Of a DNA stretch of 64,000 nt, positions 12,541-24,011 are shown piece by piece. Source of the stretch: Cydia pomonella (taxonomy: Eukaryota; Arthropoda; Insecta; Lepidoptera; Tortricidae); the NCBI RefSeq assembly GCF_033807575.1, contig NC_084704.1, forward strand, positions 8,703,056 through 8,767,055, written 5' to 3'. The position numbers and the translations under genes were made by a program. The notes below the pieces were generated by a model, which worked only from the letters and a program-made list of their open reading frames with translations, made no database searches and was not told the DNA's origin. The number at the start of each line of letters is the position of its first letter. Position 1 is the stretch's first letter.

Positions 12541-14147
12541 GGGGGGTAGTTTTTAATTATTTATTTTAAGATTAATTTTATTATTTTTTAGATTTAGATA
12601 TTAAGTTATAGGTTACTTAGTTATATAATTCTGTAATATCTTTTTTTTTCTTTTTTGGAGGATTATATTAACACTTCATTACAAATAAAAGTTTTATTCA
12701 AGTCATCGAAATCCTGACCTGCATGGCGGCTACGACGATGCATTGGCGTCAGGTCTGTATCTTGTATTATCTCAGCAATTACTACAACTCATGAAAGTAT
12801 TGTTTGGTGAACTGGTTATTCAAGGCATCGACTTTATTTCTGTAGTTGACGTTACACGATTGGTTAACCTTTATGACACAGAAAATGCCTCAAAAATATC
12901 AAAGATGCCTCCTTTTTAACATTTTCATGCGCGTCGTGCTCTCGAAATTTACTTACTAGAAAAAAAACATTTTCACCACACCAACTGGTATAAGGCGCTC
13001 TTGATTGTTCTAAAACTGATGGGAAAGTTGCATTTTATCCATCTTTGAGGCAAAGTAATCAAATGCAAATTTTGAGTTGTTTCCTTATGTTAGTTGGTAG
13101 AATGGACTTTTAAATTATGATTTTGAATGGTAATTTTTTATTTCATTCATTTGGCTCTGATTTGATTTGGTTATTTTAGTAGTTAAGTATTTAGTATTAT
13201 TTAAACCCTCGTGCCTTGAAAACCTCGCAACGCTGAAGATTCTACTTCTCGAACCAATCGCTTCGCTCGTGATTCAATTTTGGAATCTTTTGCTTGCTCG
13301 GGTATCAATATTAGCACGAGCGGTTCAACAACAACGTTGCCCCCGTGTAAAACAAATAACTATTTATAGTTTTCAACTTTCAAACTCGCCAGCAAGGCAC
13401 CCCAACGATAAATTAAGCTCTATTCATTCGTGTATTGTTCTAAAGTATTAGGCGGCGAAAGTACACAGGATACTCTTCGATTTGGTGTTGGCGAACAAGT
13501 CAAACATTTTCACGAGAAAACACCTCAATTCCCTGCCAAATTACCTGGTTTGACAAAGTTTTCACCTTTGCGGTGCCTTAGCCGGCGTGTGACTTGGTAA
13601 TTTGTACAAACTGAAAGGACGGAATTTACTGTATTTTCCGCGCCATCACATATGCAAAATCAATTTATTTACAATATTTACATTCGTTTAGCTTTCATGT
13701 TACGCCACAGTTGTATACATAGGTGCATTGAAGAGGTAAAATAAAGATTACTGAAGTCAGTATAGTAGGTACCTACTAAGTACGTTCAATTTGCGAGCTT
13801 TTGATTTATAGTTAAAGTTTAAGGTATAATAAAATCAAACAAATTTTTAGGCTAACAAAAAAAATAGCTCATAGGCTAAAATAAAAATAGCTCATGTAAA
13901 AAATAGGATTACTTCCGCGGTGGACTGAACAAAGCGGAGGATTACACGCCGAGAGATTGTAATTAATGAGCTCTTTGAGCGCCGGTTAATTTAGCTAAAT
14001 CAGCGCTCTCATTCGTGGCCAAAAGGCTGTGAAAATTACACACGCCATGCTAGTTTTCTGACCGGTACTTCTTTTATTTCATTCTAAATATTTTTCAATG
14101 TAAAGGTAAAATGAAATTATAAAAAATTCAAATTAAAATGTAAATAA

Positions 14148-14779
14148 CCGGCCAGGAGCATGTCAGGTCATGCTCAGTGTAGGGTTCCGTAGTTACCCTT
14201 CTTTCTCTATAGGCTGCCTTGAACGGATAGGGGGTTATAAGTACGAGTAAGTACCTATCATGTACATTACAAGCAAAAGGGAGTACCTTCGCAGCGCTTG
14301 TAAGTACGTCTTTTTACTAAGAAGGGAAGACTTTTTGCGATAACTCAAAAACGGCTTAATTGGTCATGTTCGCTATTGGTTTTATTCAATGTCATAATTA
14401 AGCTTTGCTCTCACTTTTTTCAATTTTTTGGATCCGGTTCAAAGGTTACAAGAGAAAACCGGGGCTGGGCACACGCATATTTTTTTTGAGCGATTTTATA
14501 CGTAAATGTTCACTTTATTAAAAATAGTTTTTGAATGCTATTCGTTTTTACCTAGACCTGTTTATCTAACGACACCATAAGGTTAAGACGCAAAACAAAA
14601 ATTCACCACCACGTTTTTAGGGGAGTTGCTTACCTTACTTTTTTCTAGTTTTTATTTTAATATCGATCCATCGCAAATTGCAGCTTTCTGGCACTAACGA
14701 TCACGGAGCGGACGGACAGATAGACAGACATAGCGAACCCTTACAGTTTAAAGGAACCTCGTTTACTACGGAACCCTAA
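14148..14779 (+). mobile_element. AACCGGCC-family element, near-complete
   Basis: Starts ACCGGCCAGGAGCATGTC, includes CTCAGTGTAGGGTTCCGTAG and ends TTTACTACGGAACCCTAAAA. GTTCCGTAGT near the start is inverted at the end. There is no ORF. It contains TATCATGTACATTAC, the uninterrupted counterpart of the palindrome insertion at 44721-44839. Confidence 0.8.
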
Positions 14780-15599
14780 AAATGTATGTGCTGCATTTTC
14801 GACGTCACCATGCGTGTTACTGAAAGGGAATTCAAAAGACCCACCGTTAATCAGGTAGATAAATTGCATAATCCTTTAACTTCACATGTGTCCAGCTTTG
14901 TTTTATTTTTTAATTTTGGTCACGGAACAGGGCCTCGTAAAAATATTAGATAAATATTACTTCATAATTCACTTTTCTCTTAAAGGTCAAAGGCGTTACG
15001 TAAAATTAATTGGCCGCTAAAGTATCTCCTTTTTGTATAACATAGAGAGCTTTACACATGCTTTACACGTACACACAGATAATTAATTTGCCGATGTTGC
15101 AAGACGCTCGACTATTTGCGTTGTTATAAGCTTGTTAATGGGGTACTTAGATTCGCACAGACTCAAGTACTATAAAATTTTTACTTCTATATGGATAGTC
15201 TTCCGTGGATCACTTTATATGGAAAAAATATTTATAAACTGATTCGTTTTCATTAAGAAGTACGAAGCGCTAACTAACACAATATAATATCTAGGTACTC
15301 ATGCAATCGTAGTTTTTGACCAGTTTTTAAATTTTGAAAGAGAAGATTCTTCGGTTTGTGTTTTTTTACCCCCGACGCAAAAATAAGGGTGTTACAAATT
15401 TGACCGCTACGTGTATCTGTCTGTCTGTGACACCTTAGCTCTGAAACGGGTAAACCAATTTGGATGCGTTTTTATTTGAAAGCAGGTTCTAGCCCTGGTT
15501 CTTCGACATGTTTTATCAAGATCGGTTCATCCATTTCAATACGTTTGAGTTTTTAAATTTATTTACATGAAGTTGTAATAAATACATGTCATATTAGAT

Positions 15600-16800
15600 G
15601 GTACAAATAAGAATCTTGGTCTCAATACAATGCAAAAATCTCTGTAAAAACACCACTGACCCGCTTCCGCTTTTTCTCCAAAAATTTGCTTTCACAAATC
15701 GTGGACACGCCCCAATTAATCATCCCCATGCCTTATCTAATGCATTCAAACATCGATCGATCAACGTTGGATCGCGACGCGCCGAGTTTCTTCATAGTAT
15801 AATGTTGTTGTAAAGGACTGGAAACGATTACAGGAAAATGATACCGTTAGGTGAACTGAATTAGATACATATTTATAGATAAGCCAATTTTACTATAAAA
15901 ACTCATATTTTAAGCTAGTACAAATATCTAGGGGAGAGTATTGTACTTATGACCAGTTTTACCTGTGGACAATACTCCATGGACAGTTCCATTAGGAAAG
16001 CAAAATAATTACTAACACGTCTAGCCTTTCGCCACATCTGGTAGGGATTCGGCGGGGCAACACACCACCGCGCACTTGAATACGACGTTTGACGATAATA
16101 AAGTAAAGTAAAAAGCAGTCAGATACATTTTACATAAATTTTGTGGGTCACACTAGGCTAAGCCTGTCCCGTGACTCCACGTTTGCGCATTCTGTTAGAA
16201 GCAATTTTTGCATATGTTTTACCTAAAGGTCAACTTTATATATATTTAGTAATCCATTTAACACAAACTTAATATTGAGTACAATTAATTAACAAATTCG
16301 CTTATAAATATGAAAATAGGTTCACAGAGTAATAATTGATGAGAACTGTGGTACCGCAGCTCCCCAGGCGGTTATACAATAGGTTATATATTGGCATATA
16401 GAAGTGTAGATGGACCGTAGAAGTTTAAGACCAACGACCTCCACACCACCACATAATGACGTTTCTATGAAACTAAAACTTTGTTGACGATACTGACCAA
16501 TTGTAGCTTGTCCTGTTTGTTCAATAATCTCGCATTGTGACGTGTTAGAGCAGTGCACAACCAGTTTTAGGCATTCTATTTTCCGTTAAGCAAAGTACTT
16601 AAACATTGTCCCGCCAGATACGGCAATGTTTTCCTGGCAGCAGTGGGAATTTGCCAGCCAGAAATGTACAAAATGGCGTCTGCCAGAATAAGGGATAATA
16701 ACATATAACCAAATTGAGAACTTAATCCTTTTGGAATTTTGAAGTGTGTTTTAAACGAATTATGAGTCAGTTGCTCCAAACCATCTGTTACCGTTAAGAG
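15600..16800. other. Non-coding, no clear feature
   Basis: Open frames here show no recognisable domain or codon pattern. Confidence 0.5.
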
Positions 16801-16950
16801 GGAAGAAGCTATTCGAATCTAACGAAATAACGGTAATTTTTCTATGAAATTCCATTTCGGGAGAAAACGTTTTCCACTAACTAAATCTTAAATCACTTTG
16901 ATTTTGATTTCGATCGCTTCAGCATAATATTTTCTAGGCCTATAGGTTTC
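16801..16950 (+). repeat. Dispersed repeat, copy 1
   Basis: AAGCTATTCGAATCTAACGA, GGTAATTTTTCTATG, CATTTCGGGAGAAAACG and CGATCGCTTCAGCATAATAT align in order with 39239-39380. Confidence 0.85.
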
Positions 16951-17044
16951 GCTTTTATAAGAAATGTGTCGATACTTGTCGACATTTCGGTAGGTAATGA
17001 TGTTATTCACTGTCTTGCAACGTTGGTTATCATAATATGTGCCT

Positions 17045-17182
17045 AAAATATATGGCTTGGCCGTTTCATTACTACAAGAAAAAAAGTATTGAAAAAGTAT
17101 TGATTGAAGTATTGTATAATAATTATAAATTTTTCACCTTATGCCCATGTGGCGGTAGCGAAACGGCCAAGCCATATATTTT
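17045..17182. mobile_element. 138-bp foldback MITE with perfect 23-bp arms
   Basis: The arm at 17045-17067 (AAAATATATGGCTTGGCCG...) is exactly inverted at 17160-17182. The interior is AT-rich and has no ORF. Confidence 0.88.
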
Positions 17183-18051
17183 GACTATATAAGGTGTATA
17201 ATTTGTGAAGTTAGGGCTTGTAGAGTTAGAAGCTTGGCTCTACATGAGATCTGATAACTTATTGACAGTGCGAGCCATATGGTCTCATTTTGGCAACATT
17301 TTGCACGAAAATATCGCACAAAAATCGTGCTATTTCGTATATACCAATTTTATGCCATACATGTATACACTTAGTAATAAGTGTGGTAAATCACCGTAAT
17401 AAGTTAATTTTCATACTTAGTAACTTGGACATTTATTAAACAATAAGAATAAATCAGCATACAATTTGTCAAGTTTCGGGCGTTACAACCATAATTCCCA
17501 CTAAAATAAACATTCAAGCGCTTTCAAGTCCTTGGCGCGTTCTCCTCCATTCTAACAATTTATTACCCCGGGCGTTTCATGGTCTCCAAGATTCTGGAAT
17601 AAAACAATTCTGCAACCAAGTATGCTTCAAAAGTATTTATTTATTTACTCTTGATGTGAGAAATATCGTCGCCTGCAGTTTGCTAGCAAATTTTACTACA
17701 AAATATAAATAATATCAGCGTTTTGGCTGCTGTTCAGACAAATTAAGGAAATAAGTAAGCGTAAGGCTGACCAACACAATCCTGACCTTTCACCTCTCGC
17801 ATCGAATGATGGTCCTCATGATAGTTTATTTTAATATGTATTAGCTATCACGTAAAATATTCGTTGACTTTTTTATAAGCATTGCACATCAATTTATTTA
17901 GAAATGAAACATTTAAGTAATAAAAATACGGTAAAAACATATTTCTTCAATTACTTTTTAACTTAAGCCCTACTTGGCCCTACCAAAAGAGACTTGAAGG
18001 GACTGATCATTCGATGCGAGAGGTACTAGTCTATCTTGGGCTTAGATAATG

Positions 18052-18425
18052 GTAATAAAGAGGAAAGGGGACGGCCGCTTCTCCATACAAACGTAGTCCT
18101 CATTTTCCTCTCTGGATATTGACATAATGGAAAATATTTTTGCATAATTTGATGTATTTTAACCATATCTATGACCTTACGTTTGATTTTATTCGATTTT
18201 TTGAACATTGTAAAAATTAGGAGCGATAAACAGATTTCATACAATTTATTAAATGCTCCTAACTCATATAATAATTAATAATTCTAAAAACAAAACAAAT
18301 GTATGGGCATAGCTATGGTTGATATATAACCAACTGTGTCAAAATATTTCTCATAATGTTAATATCCAGAGGGGAAAATGAGGACTACGTTTGTATGAAA
18401 AGGCGATTTCGCACGGGTCTTAATG
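18052..18425. mobile_element. MITE family A, copy 2
   Basis: Arms CCATACAAACGTAGTCCTCA and TGAGGACTACGTTTGTATG enclose an AT-rich centre very like copies 1 and 3. The outermost 20 bases differ from copy 3, so subfamilies may exist. Confidence 0.85.
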
Positions 18426-18429
18426 CGGG

Positions 18430-21400
18430 CGGCTCAAACCGTAAACCAGTTTGAAATTTGAACTCTTACTTTTACTCATTAGTTTCTTAGAACTTTTGCA
18501 CGAAATAGCATTCACTTCTCGGTGAATTAAAATATCGTGATGGAATCACATTGATAAGTAGGGCTTCCTCATCATCAATGTCAAAAACGTGTATTTTTCT
18601 TAAAACATTGCCAGTTTTAAGAAAACCTGTGAAATACATAAGATTAATACTAGGAATAAGCATAAGCTCGCAGTGCCCTTCACTAGGCTCCATAAAATTA
18701 AAAAATCATTCATGGGTAATTGTGAAAGATTTTACAATAAACTTCCTAATATTATAACTGAATTGTCTGTTAGTAAATTTAAAAAATATGTAAAATTATT
18801 TTATTAAATATTATTATTATATATATTAAGTGTGATCGTAAATAATGAATTATTTATTGTTATGTTAATAATGATTAAATTGATATTTCCATGTATATAG
18901 TTATACCGTATTTTTAGACATTTAGATTTTATTCTAGAAAGTTTCTAGACTAGTATTTTTATACAATTTTGGTGCTTGACAATCCTTTTGTGAAATTCTT
19001 ATTATTAAGTTTGCCTTATCTATAATAATTCAATGTTTTTTGAGAACAATAATAACTGCATCAATAAATTGCTCTGATATTTAGATTAAGATGATATTTG
19101 TAAAATTTGACGATTTAAAAGTGCTTGTTGCTAGGCCTATTTGAATAAAGAATATATTGACTTTGACTTCGACATCGTTTTATTTTTTGTGTTTTTTTTT
19201 TTATTGAACTCTCCCAAAATTCTTCCTTCTCTCTAAAAACCTATATTAAGTAGCAACAGCAAATAGGCCTTAAAATGGGTCCTTATACCGACATATCACA
19301 GCGTCCTTGCCTCGCCCCCGCCTACAAATCTATTGTGTCCAAGCGAGCAGGGGATTCATTTATTTAAGCTATCAAGTACAAACGATAACACTGAAAAAGG
19401 AATTGCAAAGACCAAGAAAAATGTTTATGGGGTTGAAGTTTTGTACTTCGAATTAAATTGGAATTACAATAAAAGCGTGTTTAGGCTTTAAGTGTTTTGG
19501 ATGGATGTACTTGCTTGTAATAGTAAGGTTTAAAAAGTTTGAATGAATTATAAAATACATAATAATATATAGTCATAGTTGTAGCTCATACAATACGGCG
19601 TTTCGTGAACAATAGTTATTTGTACAACAAGAGAACAAAGTTTGATATTTCTTCGAGTGCTTGTTTTGAGTCCCGTGCAAGCGAAAGATTCTATAATAAT
19701 TAACTTAACTAATTTAGAATCTTGAGCGTAGTAAGGGACTCAAAAGCGCACGAGATGTAAATAACTTTGATCTCGTGTAGTACACAAAAATTTTCACATC
19801 AGTCAGCCATCGAAAAATAGAACCTGAAAAAATATAATCGGTCTTCATCACTATTTCACTCATGTTTTCTGAAGGTATTCTAACAATTAACTTTAATTAC
19901 CGCAATAAAACAAAACGAAAGAAATTTCAATGAAATGATACGAAAATAATGAATTGACGAACATCAATTGACAGTTCAATCGTCAACTTTTTTTGTTAAA
20001 AAAAACTTTGTAAGATACGGTCCGAATTGCGGATACTACTAGTACGAGTAGTAGAGATCGTTAAAAGTCGTTAAGTAGAATTATTTACTGCGTAACAGTT
20101 GCGTAAATTTGTATAAGTATATTGTTTTGATTGTATATTAAAATACGTAAAATATGGTATTTTTATTAAATTTTAAACTTTTATTTCATTAATTAATTAT
20201 TACGAATGAAAAGTCGTAGGGTGTTTTGGAACGATGGGGTCTGACTTATTTCGGGGGTCTATTATAAACCGTCAATATATCGTTGAATTACGTATGCACT
20301 TTTTTGTCTCTTTCTTTTTGCTAATGACGTGAAAGGGACAAAGACAATAGAATCCAAATACTTCGAACTTGTATTAGGCCCCGCACGTTGAAATGACATT
20401 CGAATATGAAGGTCACTTGAATGTTATTTTGTCTCACTCAGTGAGCAAAATGCGATTTTGCTCACTGTTTTTAAGCAGCAAATTACCCTTGTTCCGCTTG
20501 CTGCTGACGTGAAAAATATATATCCTTATTCTTAGGGCCCAAGGATTTAAGAAGTAGAGCCACTAAGATTTTTTTAGTAAATTTTTAGGGAGGCTCTCAA
20601 TTTTTATCTTGATATCTATATACATCATTTAAGCTACGAGACCAAGTATGGTATCGTTTTCGTATAAAATCGGGGATACCAATTTTATTTATGGTGTCAT
20701 ATTGACAGCATTCCGAAGTAAAACATAAAAAATATGAAAAAAAAAGCTTTTTTAATTCCTCTTCACGCTAAGACCGCTAAACCAATTTAGTTAAAAATTG
20801 GTAACTATAGTTCGAGTCCCAAAAACAAAAAAGCATATTTTTATCCCAAAAATCATCCCTTAGGGGGTGAAAAGGGAGGTAGATAGTATATAGAATCAAT
20901 AATCGCTGAACCGATTTAGATATTTGGTAAAGAGATAGTTTGAGTCCCGGGGAAGAATTCCTTAAAGTGAAAATTTGTATGGGGAATCAATAACCGCAGA
21001 ACCGACTTAGATGAAATCTACGTCTTCATCTTTGATTTAGTTGAAAATTATACCAAATGACTTAGCTAACCTAATCTAAACAAATATTTTTTAACCTCAA
21101 ACGTCGCCGACGCTGACAGTTTGAGTAGTTTTAAATAGTTTGAAATTTGAACTCTTACTTTTACTAATAAGTTTCTTAGAACTTTTGTTTGAAATGTCTC
21201 TTTGAACTACAAAGAGGTTTTTTCACACCAAAGATAATTTATAGATTAAATTATCTCGTAAATTATATTAATGAATAAACATAACATTTTATCGATTTGA
21301 TCTCCATCCGTCGAATAGAAATACGAATATATTAGATTTTTACATTTTTTTTAATTGGCTGTTTGTCGATTTCGTTCGCGCCTTTGTCTTGCGCGCGCAT

Positions 21401-21620
21401 TGGAATTGTGCGTAAAAAAAATAACGTGCCAGCCATTTTCAGTATGTGTCATTTTGAATAGTTTTGCATGTTTTTAGTTTATATATTGACGAAAATGTCA
21501 TTTTCAAGCATTGAAAATGAAGAACACATAAAATTGACGCTACCGGTAATACTAATAGAGGCAAGAGCTGAGAACGGATAGCCTTTTACCATCAAAATCG
21601 GGCGAAAAATAATTGGCGGC
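18430..21620. other. Non-coding with weak repeats
   Basis: 19620-19800 is a loose foldback around GATTCTA...TAGAATC. 20870-21020 repeats ATCAATAAYCGCWGAACCGA twice. No gene. Confidence 0.45.
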
Positions 21621-21622
21621 AT

Positions 21623-21633
21623 ATGAAACTTTT
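21623..21633 (+). repeat. Target-site duplication, left copy
   Basis: ATGAAACTTTT is repeated exactly at 21893-21903 and flanks a LINE insertion. Confidence 0.9.
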
Positions 21634-21892
21634 GTGTGTGAAGGCCGCCAAGCTCAAATGGGATTGGGCGGGACACGTCTGTAGGATGCACCCGGACAGA
21701 TGGGCCAAAATAGCGACCGAATGGGCACCACAGATCACCCGAGGCAGAGGAAGGCCAAAAACGAGATGGCGAGACGACCTGGACTCATTTCGTGGCGACT
21801 GGCGGGAGCATGCACAAAGCCGTGACGAGTGGCGGAAAACAGGGGAGGCCTTTGCCCAGCAGTGGGACACAATGTAGGCTAATAAAAAAAAA
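21634..21892 (+). mobile_element. 5'-truncated RTE-type LINE insertion
   Basis: The insert encodes an uninterrupted C-terminal frame: AAKLKWDWAGHVCRMHP, GRGRPKTRWRDDL, RDEWRKTGEAFAQQWDTM and TAG. This is the diagnostic tail of RTE-like LINEs in moths. It ends GGCTAATAAAAAAAAAA and is bounded by an exact 11-bp duplication. The open frame and perfect duplication suggest a recent insertion. Confidence 0.9.
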
Positions 21893-21903
21893 ATGAAACT
21901 TTT
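21893..21903 (+). repeat. Target-site duplication, right copy
   Basis: ATGAAACTTTT, identical to 21623-21633, follows the A-tail. Confidence 0.9.
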
Positions 21904-22987
21904 ATTCCATGGAAAATCAGCAAAAACGCCCAGTTTTTCTTGTAAAACATGTTGGTAGCTTACTTCAATGAACTGGCGAATAAGTGCCAAACCCAGCACG
22001 TTTTGGTGCCATTATTCGATGTTAAAACTGTAAGCTACCATTTTGAAAATTGTACTTTTACTGTTTTAACAAATAAAATCTTATTCATAAGTTTTATTTT
22101 TTCCTGGCAAGTGTGTTGAAAAACGTAGTATGAAACGCGTGTGCATTGGTCATTACCCACATCGGCTCGCTTACAGCTCGCACGCACAATATCGCCTCGT
22201 GTGTAATGCCCAACTTAGCACACTGGTATCATAGTGTACTATTTTTAGTTTGTTAGTAAATAATAGAATGCCCATAAATATAAAACAGAGAATGTGAATC
22301 TCAGAGTTACTGCGAATGACTGCGAGCTTTTAATTTGGAAAAATAACGACAACTGGCAGCATTGACCAGTTTTTTAACGTTTGGCCTATTTTTTCAGGAA
22401 ACCGTTGAGGACGGGATCAAATAGGAATCTTATCATGCTGAAAGTAAGGTCGCATTTACAAATATAAGATTTAAAAGGACACGAATTTGGGAAAGCAAGC
22501 ACTGGTAATGGTTTCTTTATTGTCGCGTTTAATTTATAGCCGATTTCATAGTCAAACAATGGATAATGGAATCGGATTTATACCACAACGGAACTCGGTT
22601 GCTGTCAGTGCAGAATCAGAACATTTTATTGAATGGGTGCGTGCTATTCGATTTATTCCTGCTTCGATTGACTGACGCTGTGTAAAAGTGGCGGGGTATC
22701 GCCATTTTTATACCGCCGGTATAGTTATAAAAAAATCTAGCCAACATTTAAGTTATCAGAAGTCATAGTTTTGTTGACCGCAGAGCGAAAAAATAAATAT
22801 CCCTAAAATACTGGTTCCCAACTTTTAACCCCTTGAGCGCCCTTGCGCCTTGTACGAGTATTTCACGTATAATACTAAGGCCCACTTACACCATCCTACT
22901 AACCCGGGGTTAAGCGGTTAAACTGTTAACCCAGTGTCAAATTGTACTGGTAACCATGGTAAATTCAGGTTGAACCGGTTAACCCCA

Positions 22988-23002
22988 GGTTAGTGGAATG
23001 GT
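22988..23002 (+). repeat. 15-bp target-site duplication, left
   Basis: GGTTAGTGGAATGGT is repeated exactly at 23811-23825. Confidence 0.95.
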
Positions 23003-23011
23003 CCCCCCGAG

Positions 23012-23086
23012 GGTTGCCCACCTTGTCGTGGTGGAGGGGCTTAGTAGCCGTGGCTTGGTCTCCCACGGTGAAGCGAAGAGGCAACC
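23012..23086 (+). other. 5' closed fold of the retroelement
   Basis: GGTTGCC (23012-23018) pairs with GGCAACC (23080-23086). Inside lie two hairpins: CACC with GGTG (23019-23022 / 23030-23033) and CCGTGG with CCACGG (23048-23053 / 23063-23068). Together they give a three-way-junction layout near the RNA 5' end. Confidence 0.55.
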
Positions 23087-23174
23087 AGGGCCGGCCTGTT
23101 TGAGGTGCTGGCTGGCCCGAGGAGGACGCTCCAAGTGGGCTTGATAAGCCCGCTTGTGACGCGTTGGAGGTGGA

Positions 23175-23231
23175 CCGTCGAGGAAGAGGAGTGTCGGTAT
23201 TGCGGTTAGCCGTTTTCCCTATCCTCGACGG
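23175..23231 (+). other. Hairpin module 1 of 3
   Basis: A 10-bp perfect stem CCGTCGAGGA / TCCTCGACGG encloses a 37-nt loop beginning AGAGGAGTGTCGG. Confidence 0.8.
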
Positions 23232-23242
23232 CCGAGGTGGGA

Positions 23243-23299
23243 TCGCAGGGGAAGAGGCGTGATGGTATCACGATGCGCCACTCTCCCTATCCCCTGCGA
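23243..23299 (+). other. Hairpin module 2 of 3
   Basis: A 10-bp perfect stem TCGCAGGGGA / TCCCCTGCGA encloses a 37-nt loop beginning AGAGGCGTGATGG. The loop aligns with modules 1 and 3 without gaps; the outer stem bases differ. Confidence 0.8.
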
Positions 23300-23336
23300 C
23301 CTTGGCGGGGCCGTTCCGCTGTAGCGGCGTTGGTGG

Positions 23337-23397
23337 GGCTGCAGAGGAAGAGGAGTGTCGGTGTTACGGTGTGCCGTTCTCCCTGTCCTCTGCAGCC
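23337..23397 (+). other. Hairpin module 3 of 3
   Basis: A 12-bp perfect stem GGCTGCAGAGGA / TCCTCTGCAGCC encloses a 37-nt loop beginning AGAGGAGTGTCGG. Confidence 0.8.
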
Positions 23398-23810
23398 GAG
23401 TTGTGGTTTGCGGCAGAACCATGGACCTCATCTGCCGCCGGGCGCTGGGGAGTTTTCTGGCGCCCGTGGCCTCCTTGTGGCGGGCTCGGGGGGGTCCGCT
23501 ACACTGCAGGATGGAGGCCGAGGAGGAAGGCGCGTCGAACCATCTGGCGCGCCTCGCGTGAAGGGCCTTCGGGCATCCGCGAAGGAGCCGCTCGCGGGCG
23601 GCTGCCGCCGGTGGGGTCGCGGATGAGTACGCAAGTGTTCCCGTAACCCCACCAATAAGGCGGCGAGGTGGCATATGGGGGGTTTTTAGTGGGTATACCG
23701 TGGGCCTCATTAGCCTAGACGGGAGTCCCACATAACCACTCGGGTCACCCCCCGCACCCGGGTGGTATGCGGAATGCATTTTCCCCCCTAGAAAAAAAAA
23801 AAAAAAAAAA

Positions 23811-23825
23811 GGTTAGTGGAATGGT
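23811..23825 (+). repeat. 15-bp target-site duplication, right
   Basis: GGTTAGTGGAATGGT, identical to 22988-23002, immediately follows the A-run. Confidence 0.95.
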
Positions 23826-23892
23826 GCAAGTGGGCCTAAGGGACTCCCTCTCATTGACCGCTACATTTAGAGGAACGCAACCGGCTTAGCGC

Positions 23893-24011
23893 TACTTGCA
23901 CCATTCCACTAACCCGGTTTAACCGGTTAAACCTGGAGTTACCATGGTTAACAGTATAATTTGACACTGGGTTAACGGCTTAACCATCGGGTTAGTGGGA
24001 TGGTGCAAGTG
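23893..24011. mobile_element. Foldback MITE, sister copy
   Basis: ACTTGCACCATTCCACTAAC is inverted as GTTAGTGGGATGGTGCAAGT. The centre has GGTTAAC-type palindromes. A further partial unit follows to about 24105. Confidence 0.82.

Larger units (their letters stand above)
23003..23810 (+). mobile_element. 808-bp structured, ORF-less poly(A) retroelement
   Basis: The insert starts CCCCCCGAGGGTTGCCC and ends in a run of A, with perfect 15-bp duplications on both sides, so it arrived by reverse transcription of an RNA. It is strongly GC-rich against AT-rich flanks. Open frames in several phases are GC artefacts with no recognisable domain. Its 3' end (CCACTCGGGTC, GGTATGCGGAATGCATT, TTCCCCCC, A-run) resembles in layout the 3' end of the R1-type LINE at 42639-43257. 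R1-type machinery may therefore have mobilised it. It carries three tandem covarying hairpins (23175-23397) and several other stems. It could be a SINE-like non-autonomous element or the UTR parts of an R1-type LINE joined by internal deletion. Confidence 0.88.
22879..23836. mobile_element. Foldback MITE split by a retroelement
   Basis: Left part (22879-23002) starts GGCCCACTTACACCATCC and has ACTAACCCGGGGTTAAG. The right part (23811-23836) ends GTGCAAGTGGGCC. Removing 23003-23810 and one duplication restores a palindromic element rich in GGTTAAC. A sister copy lies at 23893-24011. Confidence 0.82.

Noticed and set aside
21592..21999. 135-codon minus frame
   Set aside because: Antisense of the LINE tail plus flank; crosses the insertion edges.
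23219..23779. Long open frames on both strands in the GC-rich insert
   Set aside because: Several phases are open at once, composition is Arg/Pro/Ala-rich, and no domain is visible; expected from GC content alone.
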